A stretch of 64,000 bases of DNA from Aurantimonas sp. Leaf443 (lineage in GTDB: Bacteria; Pseudomonadota; Alphaproteobacteria; Rhizobiales; Rhizobiaceae). Of the stretch, positions 26,680-37,050 are shown one piece after another; positions within the stretch are counted from its first letter, which is position 1; each line of letters opens with the position of its first letter. The translations under genes and the position numbers were made by a program. The notes beneath the pieces are model-generated. The model had not been told where the DNA came from. It saw only the letters and a list, made by a program, of their open reading frames with translations, and searched no databases. The stretch covers positions 1-64,000 of the forward strand of contig NZ_LMRD01000011.1 in NCBI RefSeq assembly GCF_001425575.1, given 5' to 3'.

Positions 26680-28398
26680 TCAACCCTGCGTGACGAAGAC
26701 CGTCACGATGGGCTTCTTGCCCCAGGCGGCATAGGCCGCGTTGCGGACCGAGCGGCGCACGGCCTCGCGCACCGTCTCGAAATCCTTGCGGCGCCCGCGC
26801 GGAATGCTCTCCACGGCCCCGGCCGCGGCATCGATCAGGAGATCGTCGATCGACTCGCCGCCCTTGTCCAGCTCGGGCAGGCCGAGCGGCACGATATCGG
26901 GATCCTCGCGCAGTTCCAGCTTGGCGCTGAGCTCCACCAGAACCGAGACATGCCCGACGAAGGACAGGCGGCGACGGTCGTTGATGCCCATGTCCTCGGC
27001 GGAGCCGATGAGCGCACCGTCCTTGTAGAGGCGGCCGACCGGCACTTCGTCGATCACCTCGGCGCGGCCGGGCGCAAGACGCAGCATGCGGCCGTTGCGC
27101 AGCGACACGACCTGCGGCACCTGCAGGCTGCGGGCCAGCTCGGCATGCGCCTCGAGATGGGCCGCCTCGCCATGCGCCGGGACCGCGATGGTCGGGCGCA
27201 CCCATTCGTACATGCGGCGCAACTCGCTCCGGCGCGGGTGGCCGGACACGTGGACGAGCTTGCTATTGTCCTCCAGCACCTCGATGCCGCGATCGACGAG
27301 CGCGTTCTTGATGTCGAGGATCGCCTTCTCGTTGCCCGGGATGGAACGCGAGGAGAAGATGACGAGATCGCCCTTCGAGAGCGCGACCGTCGGGTGTTCG
27401 TCGCGCGAGAGACGGGCGAGCGCGGCGCGCGCCTCGCCCTGGCTGCCGGTGAGGACGATGACCGCCTTCTCGCGGGGAATGTAGCCGAAATCCTGCTCGC
27501 CGACGAAAGGCGGCAGGTCGCCGAGCATCTCGAGTTCTGTCGCGACGTCGACGACGCGGCGCATGGACCGGCCCATCAGCAGGACCTGGCGCCCGGCATC
27601 GCGCGCGGCCTCGGCGATGGAGCGGATGCGCCCGACATTCGACGAGAAGGTGGTGACGGCGACGCGGCCCTTGGCGCCGCGGATGATGTCCGCGAGCGAG
27701 GCCGAGACCTCCGACTCGCTCGGGCTCTCGCCCTCGCGCATGGCATTGGTCGAATCGCAGATCAGCGCGAGGACGCCCTCGTCGCCGATGGCGCGCAACC
27801 GCGCTTCGTCGGTCGGGGCGCCCATGGCGGGCGTGGCGTCGATCTTCCAGTCGCCGGTGTGCATCACCGTTCCGGCCGGGGTGCGGATCGCGAGCGCCAC
27901 GGGCTCGGGGATAGAATGGGTGACGTTCACCGCTTCGATCTCGAACGGCCCGATCTTGAACCGGTCGCCAGCGTTGAAGAGGGTGATCGGCAGTTTCGGC
28001 GCGCCGGGCTCGCCCTCGCGCTTGGCCTGCAGCAGCGCCGCGGTGAAGGGCGTCGTGTAGACCGGCACCTTGAGGCGCGGCCAGAGGTCGAGCAGAGCCC
28101 CGTAATGGTCCTCATGCGCGTGGGTGACGACGATCGCCTTCAGGGCGTCGCGATGCTCCTCGATGAAGCGGATGTCCGGGAAGACGAGATCGACGCCGGG
28201 AAAGTCCGGCCCGGCAAAGGACACACCGCAGTCCACCGCGATCCATTCGCGGTTCGTGGCGGGCCCATAGCCGTAGAGGGCGAGGTTCATACCGATCTCG
28301 CCGATGCCGCCAAGCGGCACGAATACCAGTTCTGACAAAAGCTTGGGTGTCTTTCTTGATCGCGCCCGGCGCGCCGCCGACAGGGTCGGTCCGGCCAT
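26680..28398 (-). CDS. rnj: Ribonuclease J
   Basis: 572 residues. Metallo-beta-lactamase/beta-CASP ribonuclease with 5'-exonuclease and endonuclease activity, used in rRNA maturation and mRNA decay. Metal motif VVTHAHEDHYGALLDLWP (HxHxDH), further His in MHTGDWKID, beta-CASP motif A region CDSTNAMREGESPSE, the GSQGE phrase in VLTGSQGEARAAL and the motif C His in VSGHPRRSEL. A Lys/Arg-rich N-terminal 20 residues precede the core. It sits between birA and DUF1467, its usual place in Hyphomicrobiales. The methylmalonyl-CoA epimerase gene often found downstream is absent. Confidence 0.94.
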   Translation of the reverse strand: MAGPTLSAARRARSRKTPKLLSELVFVPLGGIGEIGMNLALYGYGPATNREWIAVDCGVSFAGPDFPGVDLVFPDIRFIEEHRDALKAIVVTHAHEDHYGALLDLWPRLKVPVYTTPFTAALLQAKREGEPGAPKLPITLFNAGDRFKIGPFEIEAVNVTHSIPEPVALAIRTPAGTVMHTGDWKIDATPAMGAPTDEARLRAIGDEGVLALICDSTNAMREGESPSESEVSASLADIIRGAKGRVAVTTFSSNVGRIRSIAEAARDAGRQVLLMGRSMRRVVDVATELEMLGDLPPFVGEQDFGYIPREKAVIVLTGSQGEARAALARLSRDEHPTVALSKGDLVIFSSRSIPGNEKAILDIKNALVDRGIEVLEDNSKLVHVSGHPRRSELRRMYEWVRPTIAVPAHGEAAHLEAHAELARSLQVPQVVSLRNGRMLRLAPGRAEVIDEVPVGRLYKDGALIGSAEDMGINDRRRLSFVGHVSVLVELSAKLELREDPDIVPLGLPELDKGGESIDDLLIDAAAGAVESIPRGRRKDFETVREAVRRSVRNAAYAAWGKKPIVTVFVTQG

Positions 28399-28429
28399 CC
28401 GGGCTCAGGTTGTCGTTTCGGGTTTCAAT

Positions 28430-29233
28430 TCAGGTCTCGAACCCGGCCGGAAGGAGGACGGCGGAGGCGCCCGCTCCCCGTTCCGGTTCGGGAAAGAAAA
28501 GGTCTCCGGCCGATATGGTGCGCCGGGCACCGTCTTTCATCGTCAGGATCAGACGCCCGCGCTCGTCGAGCCCCTCGAAGCGGCCATCGACGCTCGTCTC
28601 GGCGAGATTGACGCGGCAGGGCCTGCCGAGGCCGACGGCGTGCGAGAGCCAGGCGGCGCGAACCTGCGCGAAGCCCGCCCCACGCGCGAAAAGCGCCAAG
28701 GCCTCGTCCATGGACGAGGCGAGCGCCGCGAAGACCGTTTCGAGATCCGCGCCGCCGCCGGCGTCGACGATGCCGGACGCGCGATAGGGTAGGTCCGCCG
28801 GAACGAACGCCACGTTGATCCCGCAACCGATGACGACGACCGGTGCCGGACCGGACACGTCGCTTTCGAGAAGAATGCCGACGGCCTTGGCGCCGTCGAT
28901 CAGCACGTCGTTCGGCCATTTGACCGCGACGCGCGTCTCGCCGTTCGGAACCAGCCTTGCCACCGCGTTGCGCACCCCGAGGGCGGCAACAAGCGGCAGA
29001 TTGGCGATATCGGCCATCGAGGCGGGATCGACGAGCATCAGGCTCGCGTAGAGATTGCCCTCCTCGGAGACCCACGCCCGCCCCCGGCGACCGCGCCCGC
29101 CCGACTGGCGCCGGGCCGTGACCCAGAGCGGTCCCGGATCGCCCGCGCGCCCGGCCTCGAGCGCGACCTCGTTGGTCGACGTCGCGACGTCGAGGGTCAG
29201 CCGGCGTCGATTGCGGGCGAGGGCCGGCGGCAC
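28430..29233 (-). CDS. birA: Biotin--[acetyl-CoA-carboxylase] ligase
   Basis: 267 residues from a GTG at 29233, four bases beyond the nuoN stop in the overlap region. Adenylates biotin and attaches it to carboxylase carriers. Diagnostic phrases: STNEVALE (STN motif), RRQSGGRGRRGRAWVSEEGNLYASL (biotinyl-5'-AMP loop GRGRRGRxW) and VKWPNDVLI. It is a monofunctional ligase: no N-terminal DNA-binding domain, so it is not a repressor. Starts may vary by a few codons. Confidence 0.93.
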   Translation of the reverse strand: MPPALARNRRRLTLDVATSTNEVALEAGRAGDPGPLWVTARRQSGGRGRRGRAWVSEEGNLYASLMLVDPASMADIANLPLVAALGVRNAVARLVPNGETRVAVKWPNDVLIDGAKAVGILLESDVSGPAPVVVIGCGINVAFVPADLPYRASGIVDAGGGADLETVFAALASSMDEALALFARGAGFAQVRAAWLSHAVGLGRPCRVNLAETSVDGRFEGLDERGRLILTMKDGARRTISAGDLFFPEPERGAGASAVLLPAGFET

Positions 29234-29234
29234 C

Positions 29235-30677
29235 CTAGAAGAAGGTCCGGGCGGCCGCTTCCGCCGCGACGAAGATCGGCCCACCCAGCACGAGATAGGC
29301 CGGGAAGACGAAGAGCGCGGTGACGGCGAGCGCGAACTTCAAGGCGCCGCCCATCGGCAGGAAGGCCTCGGCCGGCTCGTCGAACCACATCAGCTTGACG
29401 AGACGCAGGTAGTAGAAGAGGCCGACGACGCTGGCGAGGACGCCGATGACGGCCAGCGGATAGAGCCCCGCCTCCACGGCCGCCATGAAGACGAAATACT
29501 TGGCGAAGAAGCCGGCAAGCGGCGGAAGACCCGCCAGCGACAGCATCATGACGGTGAGGCAGATCGCCAGAAGCGGGCTGGACTTGGAGAGACCGGCCAG
29601 ATCGTCCATCGTCTCGACCTGCCCGGACTTGCGGCGCATGGCCATGATGACGGCGAAGGTGCCGATGGTCATGGCGAGATAGACGGTCATGTAGAGGAGG
29701 ACGCCGCGCACGCACGAGAGATTGGCGGCCGAGAGTCCGACAAGGGCGTAGCCCATGTGCGAGATCGACGAATAGGCCATCAGACGCTTGATGTTGCGCT
29801 GGCCGATGGCGGCGAAGGCGCCGAAGATCATCGAGGCGATGGAGACGAAGATCAGCACCTGCTGCCAGTCCGCCGCCAGCGGCTGGAAGCCCTGCACGGT
29901 GAAGCGGGCGATCAGCGCCATGGCGGCGACCTTCGGCGCGCCCGCCATGAAGGCGGTGATCGGCGTCGGCGCCCCCTCGTAGACGTCCGGCGTCCACATA
30001 TGGAAGGGGACGGCCGAGATCTTGAAGGCAAGGCCCGACAGGACGAACACGATGCCGACGATGAGGCCGAGCGAACGCCCCTCCTGGGCAGCCGCGGCGG
30101 CGATCGCCGGGAACTCGATCTGCCCGGTGAAACCGTAGACCATCGAGGCGCCGTAGAGCAGCATGCCCGAGGAAAGCGCGCCGAGGACGAAATACTTCAG
30201 ACCGGCTTCCGTCGAGCGCAGCGAGTCGCGGTTGATGGCCGCCAGAACGTAGATCGCCAGCGACTGCAGCTCGAGGCCGAGATAGAGCGCGATGAGATCG
30301 CCGGCCGAGACCATGACCATCATGCCGAGCGTCGACAGGACGATCAGAACCGGGAACTCGAAACGGTTGAAGGCCTCGCGCTCGGCGAAGCCGAAGGACA
30401 TGACGAGCGCCAGCGCCGAGCCGATCAGCACCAGAACCTTGGCATAGGCAGCGAAGGGATCGAGCAGGAAGGAGCCGCCAAAGGCCGCGCCCCGCGGGGC
30501 GAAGGCGACGAGCCAGAAGGCGGTGAAGACGACGAGGCCGACGGCGAGCGCCGTCACCAGACCCGCGCTGCGTTCGCCGCGGAAGACGCCGATCATCAGG
30601 AGGATCATGGCGCCGACCGCCATGATCAGTTCCGGACCGACGATCGGAAGGCTCGAGGCCATCATTGCGGAAGGCAT
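29235..30677 (-). CDS. nuoN: NADH-quinone oxidoreductase subunit N
   Basis: 480 residues from the ATG at 30677. Membrane-arm antiporter-like subunit of complex I with about 14 membrane helices. The proton_antipo_M region contains [21 protein letters not shown], the conserved Lys-bearing [17 protein letters not shown] and the [15 protein letters not shown] phrase. Last nuo gene of the operon; birA overlaps its end. The stop is TAG at 29237-29235. Confidence 0.96.
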   Translation of the reverse strand: MPSAMMASSLPIVGPELIMAVGAMILLMIGVFRGERSAGLVTALAVGLVVFTAFWLVAFAPRGAAFGGSFLLDPFAAYAKVLVLIGSALALVMSFGFAEREAFNRFEFPVLIVLSTLGMMVMVSAGDLIALYLGLELQSLAIYVLAAINRDSLRSTEAGLKYFVLGALSSGMLLYGASMVYGFTGQIEFPAIAAAAAQEGRSLGLIVGIVFVLSGLAFKISAVPFHMWTPDVYEGAPTPITAFMAGAPKVAAMALIARFTVQGFQPLAADWQQVLIFVSIASMIFGAFAAIGQRNIKRLMAYSSISHMGYALVGLSAANLSCVRGVLLYMTVYLAMTIGTFAVIMAMRRKSGQVETMDDLAGLSKSSPLLAICLTVMMLSLAGLPPLAGFFAKYFVFMAAVEAGLYPLAVIGVLASVVGLFYYLRLVKLMWFDEPAEAFLPMGGALKFALAVTALFVFPAYLVLGGPIFVAAEAAARTFF

Positions 30678-30699
30678 GTCTTGGTTCCCGCTTTCGATC

Positions 30700-32208
30700 T
30701 CAATGCGCCGCGGCGACGGTGCTCGCCGTGGAGACGGCGGCGGCGTAGCCATTCAGCAGGGTCTCGACGGAGGCCGCCGTGACATTGAAGACGGGCATCG
30801 GATAGACGCCGAAGAAGATGGTGAGGACGACCAGCGGATAGAGCAGGACCTTCTCGCGGCGGTCGAGATCGAGGATCGCCTTCAGGCTTTCCTTTTCCAG
30901 CTTGCCGAAGATCACCCGCCGGTAAAGCCACAGCGCGTAGGCCGCCGACCAGATGACGCCCGTCGCCGCGAAGATCGCGACCCAGGTATTGGCCTCGAAC
31001 ACGCCCATCAGCGTCAGGAACTCGCCGACGAAGCCGCTCGTGCCGGGCAGACCGACATTGGCCATCGTGAAGATGAGCATCACGACCGCGTAGTTCGGCA
31101 TGCGGTTCACGAGGCCGCCATAGGCGGAGATCTCGCGGGTGTGCATGCGGTCGTAGACGACGCCGACGCAGAGGAAGAGCGCGCCGGAGACGAGGCCGTG
31201 GCTGAGCATCTGGAAGATCGCCCCCTGCACGCCCTGCGCATTGGCCGCGAAGATGCCCATGGTCACGAAGCCCATATGGGCGACAGAGGAGTAGGCGATC
31301 AGCTTCTTGATGTCCTCCTGCATCAACGCCACCAGCGAGGTGTAGATGATGGCGATGACCGACAGCGTGTAGACGAGCGGCGCGAAGTCAGCCGAGGCCA
31401 GCGGGAACATCGGCAGCGAGAAGCGCACGAAACCGTATCCGCCGAGCTTCAGGAGGATGCCCGCCAGGATGACGGAACCGGCGGTCGGCGCCTCGACATG
31501 CGCGTCCGGCAGCCAGGTGTGGACGGGCCACATCGGCATCTTCACGGCGAAGCTCGCGAAGAAGGCGAACCAGAGCCAGCCCTGCATAGAGGCCGGGAAG
31601 TCGTGGTTGAGGAGCTCGGGGATCGAGGTGGTGCCGGCCTGCCAGTACATCGCCATCATGGCGACGAGCATGAGCACCGACCCCATGAACGTGTAGAGGA
31701 AGAACTTGTAGCTCGCGTAGATCCGGCGCTTGCCGCCCCACACGCCGATGATGAGGAACATCGGAATGAGGCTGCCCTCGAAGAACACGTAGAAGAGCAC
31801 GAGATCGAGCGCGCAGAAGACGCCGACCACCAGCACCTCAAGCACGAGGAAGGCGACCATGTACTCCTTCACGCGCACCGTCACGGACTCGAAGCTCGCG
31901 AGCACGCAGATCGGCATGAGGAAGGTCGTCAGGATGACGAACAGCATCGAGATGCCGTCGACGCCCATGCGATAGGTGATGCCGGTGCCGAGCCAGCCCG
32001 CCTCCTCGACGAACTGGAAGCCGGGATTGGCCTCGTCGAAGCCGATCCAGATGAGCAGCGAGACGACGAAGGTGAAGACCGTCGTGACGAGGGCGATGTT
32101 GCGGATGTTGCGGCGCGCGGCCTCGCTGTCGTCCTTCATCAGAAGGATGAGCGCGACGCCGACCAGCGGCAGGAAGGTGATGGTCGAAAGGATCGGCCAG
32201 CCGGACAT
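30700..32208 (-). CDS. nuoM: NADH-quinone oxidoreductase subunit M
   Basis: 502 residues; the ATG at 32208 overlaps the nuoL stop (TGATG). Antiporter-like proton-pumping subunit. Conserved segments: [45 protein letters not shown] and [13 protein letters not shown]. The conserved Glu of the helix after [15 protein letters not shown] and the Lys in [10 protein letters not shown] are present. About 14 membrane helices. Confidence 0.96.
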   Translation of the reverse strand: MSGWPILSTITFLPLVGVALILLMKDDSEAARRNIRNIALVTTVFTFVVSLLIWIGFDEANPGFQFVEEAGWLGTGITYRMGVDGISMLFVILTTFLMPICVLASFESVTVRVKEYMVAFLVLEVLVVGVFCALDLVLFYVFFEGSLIPMFLIIGVWGGKRRIYASYKFFLYTFMGSVLMLVAMMAMYWQAGTTSIPELLNHDFPASMQGWLWFAFFASFAVKMPMWPVHTWLPDAHVEAPTAGSVILAGILLKLGGYGFVRFSLPMFPLASADFAPLVYTLSVIAIIYTSLVALMQEDIKKLIAYSSVAHMGFVTMGIFAANAQGVQGAIFQMLSHGLVSGALFLCVGVVYDRMHTREISAYGGLVNRMPNYAVVMLIFTMANVGLPGTSGFVGEFLTLMGVFEANTWVAIFAATGVIWSAAYALWLYRRVIFGKLEKESLKAILDLDRREKVLLYPLVVLTIFFGVYPMPVFNVTAASVETLLNGYAAAVSTASTVAAAH

Positions 32209-34205
32209 CAATTCGCTCCCCCGAGCATCATCCAGGTGACGAGCGCCGCCACGCCGATCAGCATGGCGAAGGCGTAATGGTAGAGGTAGCCGGTCTGCAG
32301 GCGCACGACGCGGTCGGTGACATCGAGAACGCGGGCGGAGACGCCGTCCGGCCCGAGCCCGTCGATGACCTTGCCGTCACCGGTCTTCCAGAGGAAGCGG
32401 CCGATGGCCTTGGTGGGCTGGACGAAGACGTAGTCGTAGAGCTCGTCGAAGTACCACTTGTTCAAGAGGAACTTGTAGAGGCCGCGGTTCGTCTCGGCGA
32501 TCCGGTCCGCCGTGCCGGGCGAGCGGATATAGACCTTCCAGGCGAGCAGGAAGCCGAGCGCCATCATCACGGTCGGCAGGATGGCGACCCCGAAGGCGAT
32601 CTCGTGCATGTCGTGGAGAACGTGGTTCTCCGGCCCCGTGAAGAGGGCGGAATGCCAGAACTCCTCGTAGCCCTCGCCGATGAAGGCGCCGTGGAAGACG
32701 AGGCCCGCCAGAAGCGCGCCCGCCGCCAGGATGTAGAGCGGCACGAGCATGACGTTCGGCGACTCGTGGATGTGATGCATCACCTCGTGGCTCGCCCGCG
32801 GCTTGCCGTGGAAGGTCATGAAGATGAGGCGCCAGGAATAGAAGCTCGTCAGGAACGCGGCGATGACCGTCAGACCCCAGCCGTAGAGGGCGAAGGTGTT
32901 GTGGCCGACGAAGGCCGCCTCGATGATCGCATCCTTGGAATAGTAGCCGGCGGTCAGCGGGAAGCCGGTGAGCGCGATCGTGCCGATCACCATCATCCAG
33001 TAGGTGCGCGGAATGTGGCGGCGCAGGCCGCCCATGTTGCGCATGTCCTGCTCGTCAGAGACGGCATGGATGACCGAGCCGGCGCCGAGGAACAGGAGCG
33101 CCTTGAAGAAGGCGTGCGTGAAGAGGTGGAACACGGCGGGACCATAGGCGCCGACGCCGAGCGCCACGAACATGTAGCCGAGCTGCGAGCAGGTCGAATA
33201 GGCGATGACGCGCTTGATGTCGTTCTGCACGAGCCCGACGGTCGCCGCGAAGAAGGCCGTCGTGGCGCCGACGAAGGTGACGACCGTCAGCGCCGTGTGG
33301 CTGAGCTCGAACACCGGCGACATGCGCGCCAGCATGAAGACGCCGGCGGTGACCATGGTGGCGGCGTGGATGAGCGCGGAGACCGGCGTCGGGCCCTCCA
33401 TCGCGTCGGGCAGCCAGGTGTGGAGGCCGAGCTGGGCCGACTTGCCCATGGCGCCGACGAAGAGAAGCAGGCAGACGACCGTGATGGCGCTCGCCATGTC
33501 GAGGCTGTAGCCGGCGAAGACGAGAGCCGGCGCGATGGCCTCTGCCCCCTCGCCCGCCGCCGCCCCGTGCTCGCCGCCGAGGCGCGTCACGAGATCGGCC
33601 GCGCCCGCGAAGATCGTGTCGAGATTGACCGAGCCGAAGAGGACGAACACGCCGAAGATGCCGAGGACGAAGCCGAAGTCGCCGACGCGGTTGACGATGA
33701 AGGCCTTCATCGCCGCCTTGCTGGCGGACGGCTTCTGGTACCAGAACCCGATCAGAAGATAGGAGGCGAGACCCACGCCCTCCCAGCCGAAGAACATCTG
33801 GACGAGATTGTTCGACGTCACCAGCATGAGCATGGCGAAGGTGAAGAGCGAGAGATAGGCGAAGAAGCGCGGCCGGTGCGGGTCGTGGTGCATGTAGCCG
33901 ATCGAATAGACATGCACGAGCGACGACACGGTGTTGACGACGACGAGCATGACGAGCGTCAGACGGTCGATGCGCAGCGACCAGGAGACGTCGAGGCCGC
34001 CGGACTGCATCCACTGCAGCATCGTCACGCGGATCGTCTCGCCCTCGCCGAAGCTGAACGAGATGAAGCCGATCCACGACAGGAGCGCGGCGACGATCAG
34101 GAAGGCGGAGGTCGTGTATTCGGACGCCTTGGCCCCGATCTTGTCGCCGAAGAGGCCCGCGATCAGGAAGCCGAAGAGCGGCAGGAGGACGATGATCTGA
34201 TACAC
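32208..34205 (-). CDS. nuoL: NADH-quinone oxidoreductase subunit L
   Basis: 665 residues from GTG at 34205. Largest membrane subunit, with the antiporter-like core and the long C-terminal lateral helix. Motifs: [71 protein letters not shown] and [14 protein letters not shown]. An Ala/Gly/Glu-rich loop ([17 protein letters not shown], about 200-220) is an insertion relative to E. coli and is common in Hyphomicrobiales. Starts 6 bases after the nuoK stop. Confidence 0.96.
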   Translation of the reverse strand: MYQIIVLLPLFGFLIAGLFGDKIGAKASEYTTSAFLIVAALLSWIGFISFSFGEGETIRVTMLQWMQSGGLDVSWSLRIDRLTLVMLVVVNTVSSLVHVYSIGYMHHDPHRPRFFAYLSLFTFAMLMLVTSNNLVQMFFGWEGVGLASYLLIGFWYQKPSASKAAMKAFIVNRVGDFGFVLGIFGVFVLFGSVNLDTIFAGAADLVTRLGGEHGAAAGEGAEAIAPALVFAGYSLDMASAITVVCLLLFVGAMGKSAQLGLHTWLPDAMEGPTPVSALIHAATMVTAGVFMLARMSPVFELSHTALTVVTFVGATTAFFAATVGLVQNDIKRVIAYSTCSQLGYMFVALGVGAYGPAVFHLFTHAFFKALLFLGAGSVIHAVSDEQDMRNMGGLRRHIPRTYWMMVIGTIALTGFPLTAGYYSKDAIIEAAFVGHNTFALYGWGLTVIAAFLTSFYSWRLIFMTFHGKPRASHEVMHHIHESPNVMLVPLYILAAGALLAGLVFHGAFIGEGYEEFWHSALFTGPENHVLHDMHEIAFGVAILPTVMMALGFLLAWKVYIRSPGTADRIAETNRGLYKFLLNKWYFDELYDYVFVQPTKAIGRFLWKTGDGKVIDGLGPDGVSARVLDVTDRVVRLQTGYLYHYAFAMLIGVAALVTWMMLGGAN

Positions 34206-34210
34206 GCCGC

Positions 34211-34519
34211 TCAGCCCTTCATCGTGTTGACGTCGTCGACCGCGATCGAGCCGCGGTTGCGGAAGAAGACGACGAGGATGGCGAGGCCGATGGCCGCTTC
34301 GGCCGCCGCGACGGTGAGCACGAAGAGCGCGAAGACCTGGCCGACGATGTCGTTCAGGAAGGCCGAGAAGGCGACGAAGTTGATGTTGACCGAGAGCAGG
34401 ATGAGCTCGACCGACATCAGGATCGTGATGATGTTCTTCCGGTTCATGAAGATGCCGAAGACGCCCGTCACGAAGAGGATCGCCGCGACCGTCAGGTAAT
34501 GTCCGAGACCGACTTCCAT
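34211..34519 (-). CDS. nuoK: NADH-quinone oxidoreductase subunit K
   Basis: 102 residues with three membrane helices. Carries the two conserved membrane glutamates, in [20 protein letters not shown] and in [17 protein letters not shown]. Part of the proton path linking the membrane arm to the quinone site. Located between nuoJ and nuoL with short spacers. Confidence 0.96.
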   Translation of the reverse strand: MEVGLGHYLTVAAILFVTGVFGIFMNRKNIITILMSVELILLSVNINFVAFSAFLNDIVGQVFALFVLTVAAAEAAIGLAILVVFFRNRGSIAVDDVNTMKG

Positions 34520-34529
34520 GTTCTTGCCC

Positions 34530-35147
34530 TTACAGTCCCTTGCCGCTCTCGACGCGGACGATCTCGATCGCGGTGGCGGGGTTGCGTGCGACCTGCGCGG
34601 GGATCGACTGACGCTTGAGGCCCACCTTGTGGCGCAGCGTGAGCACGATCGCGCCGATCATGGCGACGAAGAGGATCATGCCGGCGAGCTGGAAGAACAG
34701 GATGTAGCGCGTGTAGAGCACGTTCCCGAGCGCCCGGATGTTGGACACGTCCTCCATCGGCGGGATCGGCATGGAGGCGACGCCAGCCGTCGGCACGCGG
34801 ATATAGCCGCCGCCGACCGCGATCACGAGTTCGGCGAGGAGCACCACGCCGATGATCGCGCCGATCGGCGCGTATTTCAGCGCTCCCTGCTTCATCCGGC
34901 CGAAGTCGAGATCGAGCATCATGACGACGAAGAGGAACAGGATCGCCACGGCGCCGACATAGACGACGATGAGGATCAGCGCGAGGAACTCCGCTCCCGC
35001 CAGCAGGAACAGGCCCGCCGCCGCCACGAAGGTCAGGATCAGGAACAGGACGGAATGCACCGGGTTTCGCGAGAATACGACCATCAGCGCGGCGCCGACC
35101 GAGATCAGCGCGAAGATGTAGAAGAAGAGTGCCTGAAGGCCCAGCAT
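34530..35147 (-). CDS. nuoJ: NADH-quinone oxidoreductase subunit J
   Basis: 205 residues, about five membrane helices. The family phrase [27 protein letters not shown] with the [18 protein letters not shown] helix (containing the pi-bulge that moves in catalysis) is clear. The C-terminal 40 residues are a hydrophilic tail ([20 protein letters not shown]). A 116-base gap separates it from nuoI without an obvious terminator. Confidence 0.96.
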   Translation of the reverse strand: MLGLQALFFYIFALISVGAALMVVFSRNPVHSVLFLILTFVAAAGLFLLAGAEFLALILIVVYVGAVAILFLFVVMMLDLDFGRMKQGALKYAPIGAIIGVVLLAELVIAVGGGYIRVPTAGVASMPIPPMEDVSNIRALGNVLYTRYILFFQLAGMILFVAMIGAIVLTLRHKVGLKRQSIPAQVARNPATAIEIVRVESGKGL

Positions 35148-35263
35148 CCTCGGGCTCCTTTGGGTGTCTCACCGGGCGGGTTCCCCGTCTCGGGGTCCCG
35201 GTCCGCATTCAGTCCGACTCGTTCCGGGCGCCGCGCGAGCGGTCCCCGATGCCTTCCGCCCGC

Positions 35264-35755
35264 TTAGCGGTACGGCGCGTCCAGCGCAATGTTGCGCGCG
35301 ATCTCGCGCTCCCAGCGGTCGCCGTTCGCCAGGAGCTTCTCCTTGTCGTAGTAGAGCTCCTCGCGCGTCTCGGTCGAGAACTCGAAGTTCGGACCCTCGA
35401 CGATCGCGTCCACCGGGCACGCTTCCTGGCAGAAGCCGCAATAGATGCACTTCACCATGTCGATGTCGTAACGCACCGTGCGGCGGGTGCCGTCGTTGCG
35501 GCGGGGACCGGCCTCGATTGTGATGGCCTGCGCGGGGCAGATCGCCTCGCAGAGCTTGCAGGCGATGCAGCGCTCCTGCCCGTTCGGATAGCGGCGCAGC
35601 GCATGCTCGCCGCGAAAGCGCGGCGACACGGGACCTTTCTCGAACGGATAGTTCACCGTTGCCTTCGGCGCGAAGAAGTAGCGCATCGACATGGTGAAGG
35701 CTTTGACGAACTCGAGCAGGAAGAGCGAACGGACGGTCTGGGCAAGGGCGGTCAT
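35264..35755 (-). CDS. nuoI: NADH-quinone oxidoreductase subunit I
   Basis: 163 residues from the ATG at 35755, the exact usual length. Carries the two ferredoxin-type 4Fe-4S motifs, [16 protein letters not shown] and [16 protein letters not shown] (clusters N6a and N6b). The N-terminal amphipathic helix docks it on the membrane arm. Starts 7 bases after the 73-residue membrane protein gene, so that gene is part of the operon. Confidence 0.96.
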   Translation of the reverse strand: MTALAQTVRSLFLLEFVKAFTMSMRYFFAPKATVNYPFEKGPVSPRFRGEHALRRYPNGQERCIACKLCEAICPAQAITIEAGPRRNDGTRRTVRYDIDMVKCIYCGFCQEACPVDAIVEGPNFEFSTETREELYYDKEKLLANGDRWEREIARNIALDAPYR

Positions 35756-35762
35756 GGGGCGA

Positions 35763-35984
35763 TCAGCCTCCCATGTTCGAGGCGAGGAGTGGCCCGGCGA
35801 ACCAGCCGGCCACCGGGAAGAACAAGAGCTGCGCGTAGCGCGCGACATTCAGCGTGACGCGGGCGCCGAGACGCTCCGACGGACGCTCCCGCGCCATCGC
35901 CGCCAGCACCCGCCCGAGGACCCAGAAGTCCGCAAGGCCAAGGGCCAGGCCCGCGACGGCGCCCAGGAGCGCCGCGTCGATCAC
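35763..35984 (-). CDS. Small two-helix membrane protein inside the nuo operon
   Basis: 73 residues from a GTG at 35984 that overlaps the nuoH stop (GTGA), ending 7 bases before nuoI. Two hydrophobic segments ([24 protein letters not shown], and [21 protein letters not shown]) flank a basic loop ([16 protein letters not shown]). No cofactor motif. The strict coupling to nuoH and nuoI suggests a complex I accessory or assembly factor, but no function is known. A longer open frame in the same register extends back into nuoH and is not real. Confidence 0.7.
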   Translation of the reverse strand: MIDAALLGAVAGLALGLADFWVLGRVLAAMARERPSERLGARVTLNVARYAQLLFFPVAGWFAGPLLASNMGG

Positions 35985-37042
35985 GAACCGGCCGCCGCGG
36001 CGCCCCAGCCGAAGAGCTGCACGACGAAGGCGGTGATGACGACCATCGCCAGCGAGATCGGCAGGAATACCTTCCAGCCGAGGCGCATCAGCTGGTCGTA
36101 GCGGTAGCGCGGCACGAAGGCCTTCACCATGGCGAACATGAAGAAGACCAGGGCCACCTTCGCCAGGAACCAGACGACGCCGGGCACCCAGGTGAAGGGA
36201 ATGAAGTTGAACGGCGGCAGCCACCCGCCGAGGAAGAGGATGGTGGTGAGGCAGCACATCAGGGTGATGGCGGCATACTCGCCCAGCATGAACATCATGT
36301 ACGGAGTGGAGCCGTATTCGACCATGAAGCCGGCGACGAGTTCAGACTCGGCTTCCGGAAGATCAAAGGGCGGCCGGTTCGTCTCGGCGAGGGCCGAGAT
36401 GAAGAACACGATGAACATCGGGAACAGCCCGAGCCAGTGCCAGTCGAGGAACGTGTTCGGCAGGCCGATCATCGTCCCAAGGCCGTTGCCCTGCGCCAGC
36501 ACGATATCCGTGAGATTCAGCGAGCCGACGCACAGGAGGACGGTGACGATGACGAAGCCGATCGAGACCTCGTAGGACACCATCTGCGCGGCCGAACGGA
36601 GCGCGCCGAGGAAGGCGTATTTCGAGTTCGACGCCCAACCGCCCATGATGACGCCGTAGACCTCCAGCGAGGAGATCGCGAAGACGTAGAGGATGCCGAT
36701 ATTGACATTGGCGATCACCCAGCCGTCGGCGACGGGCACGACCGCGAAAGTCGCGAGCGCCAGCGTCACCGCCACGAGCGGGGCGAGGAGGAACACGGTC
36801 TTGTCCGCCGAGGCCGGGATCACCGGCTCCTTCAGAACGAACTTCAGAAGGTCGGCGAAGGACTGGAAGAGGCCGAACGGCCCCACCACGTTCGGGCCGC
36901 GGCGCATCTGGACGGCCGCCCAGATCTTTCGGTCGGCGAGGAGAATGTAGGCGATCAGGACCAGCAGAACGACCAGGAAGAGGACGCTCTGCAGGAGGAT
37001 CAGGAGACCCGGCCAGACGTAGAAGGAGAAGAACTCGCCCAT
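35981..37042 (-). CDS. nuoH: NADH-quinone oxidoreductase subunit H
   Basis: 353 residues from the ATG at 37042. Membrane subunit forming the quinone chamber, about eight or nine helices. Diagnostic segments: [53 protein letters not shown] and [27 protein letters not shown], containing the conserved quinone-site acidic residues. Spaced 8 bases from nuoG. Confidence 0.96.
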   Translation of the reverse strand: MGEFFSFYVWPGLLILLQSVLFLVVLLVLIAYILLADRKIWAAVQMRRGPNVVGPFGLFQSFADLLKFVLKEPVIPASADKTVFLLAPLVAVTLALATFAVVPVADGWVIANVNIGILYVFAISSLEVYGVIMGGWASNSKYAFLGALRSAAQMVSYEVSIGFVIVTVLLCVGSLNLTDIVLAQGNGLGTMIGLPNTFLDWHWLGLFPMFIVFFISALAETNRPPFDLPEAESELVAGFMVEYGSTPYMMFMLGEYAAITLMCCLTTILFLGGWLPPFNFIPFTWVPGVVWFLAKVALVFFMFAMVKAFVPRYRYDQLMRLGWKVFLPISLAMVVITAFVVQLFGWGAAAAGS

Positions 37043-37050
37043 ATCGATCC

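Noticed and set aside
29055-34499. Long plus-strand frames rich in Asp, Glu, Arg and His opposite the nuo membrane subunits
   Set aside because: Reverse complements of hydrophobic codons yield charged residues; no starts, spacing or homology support them.
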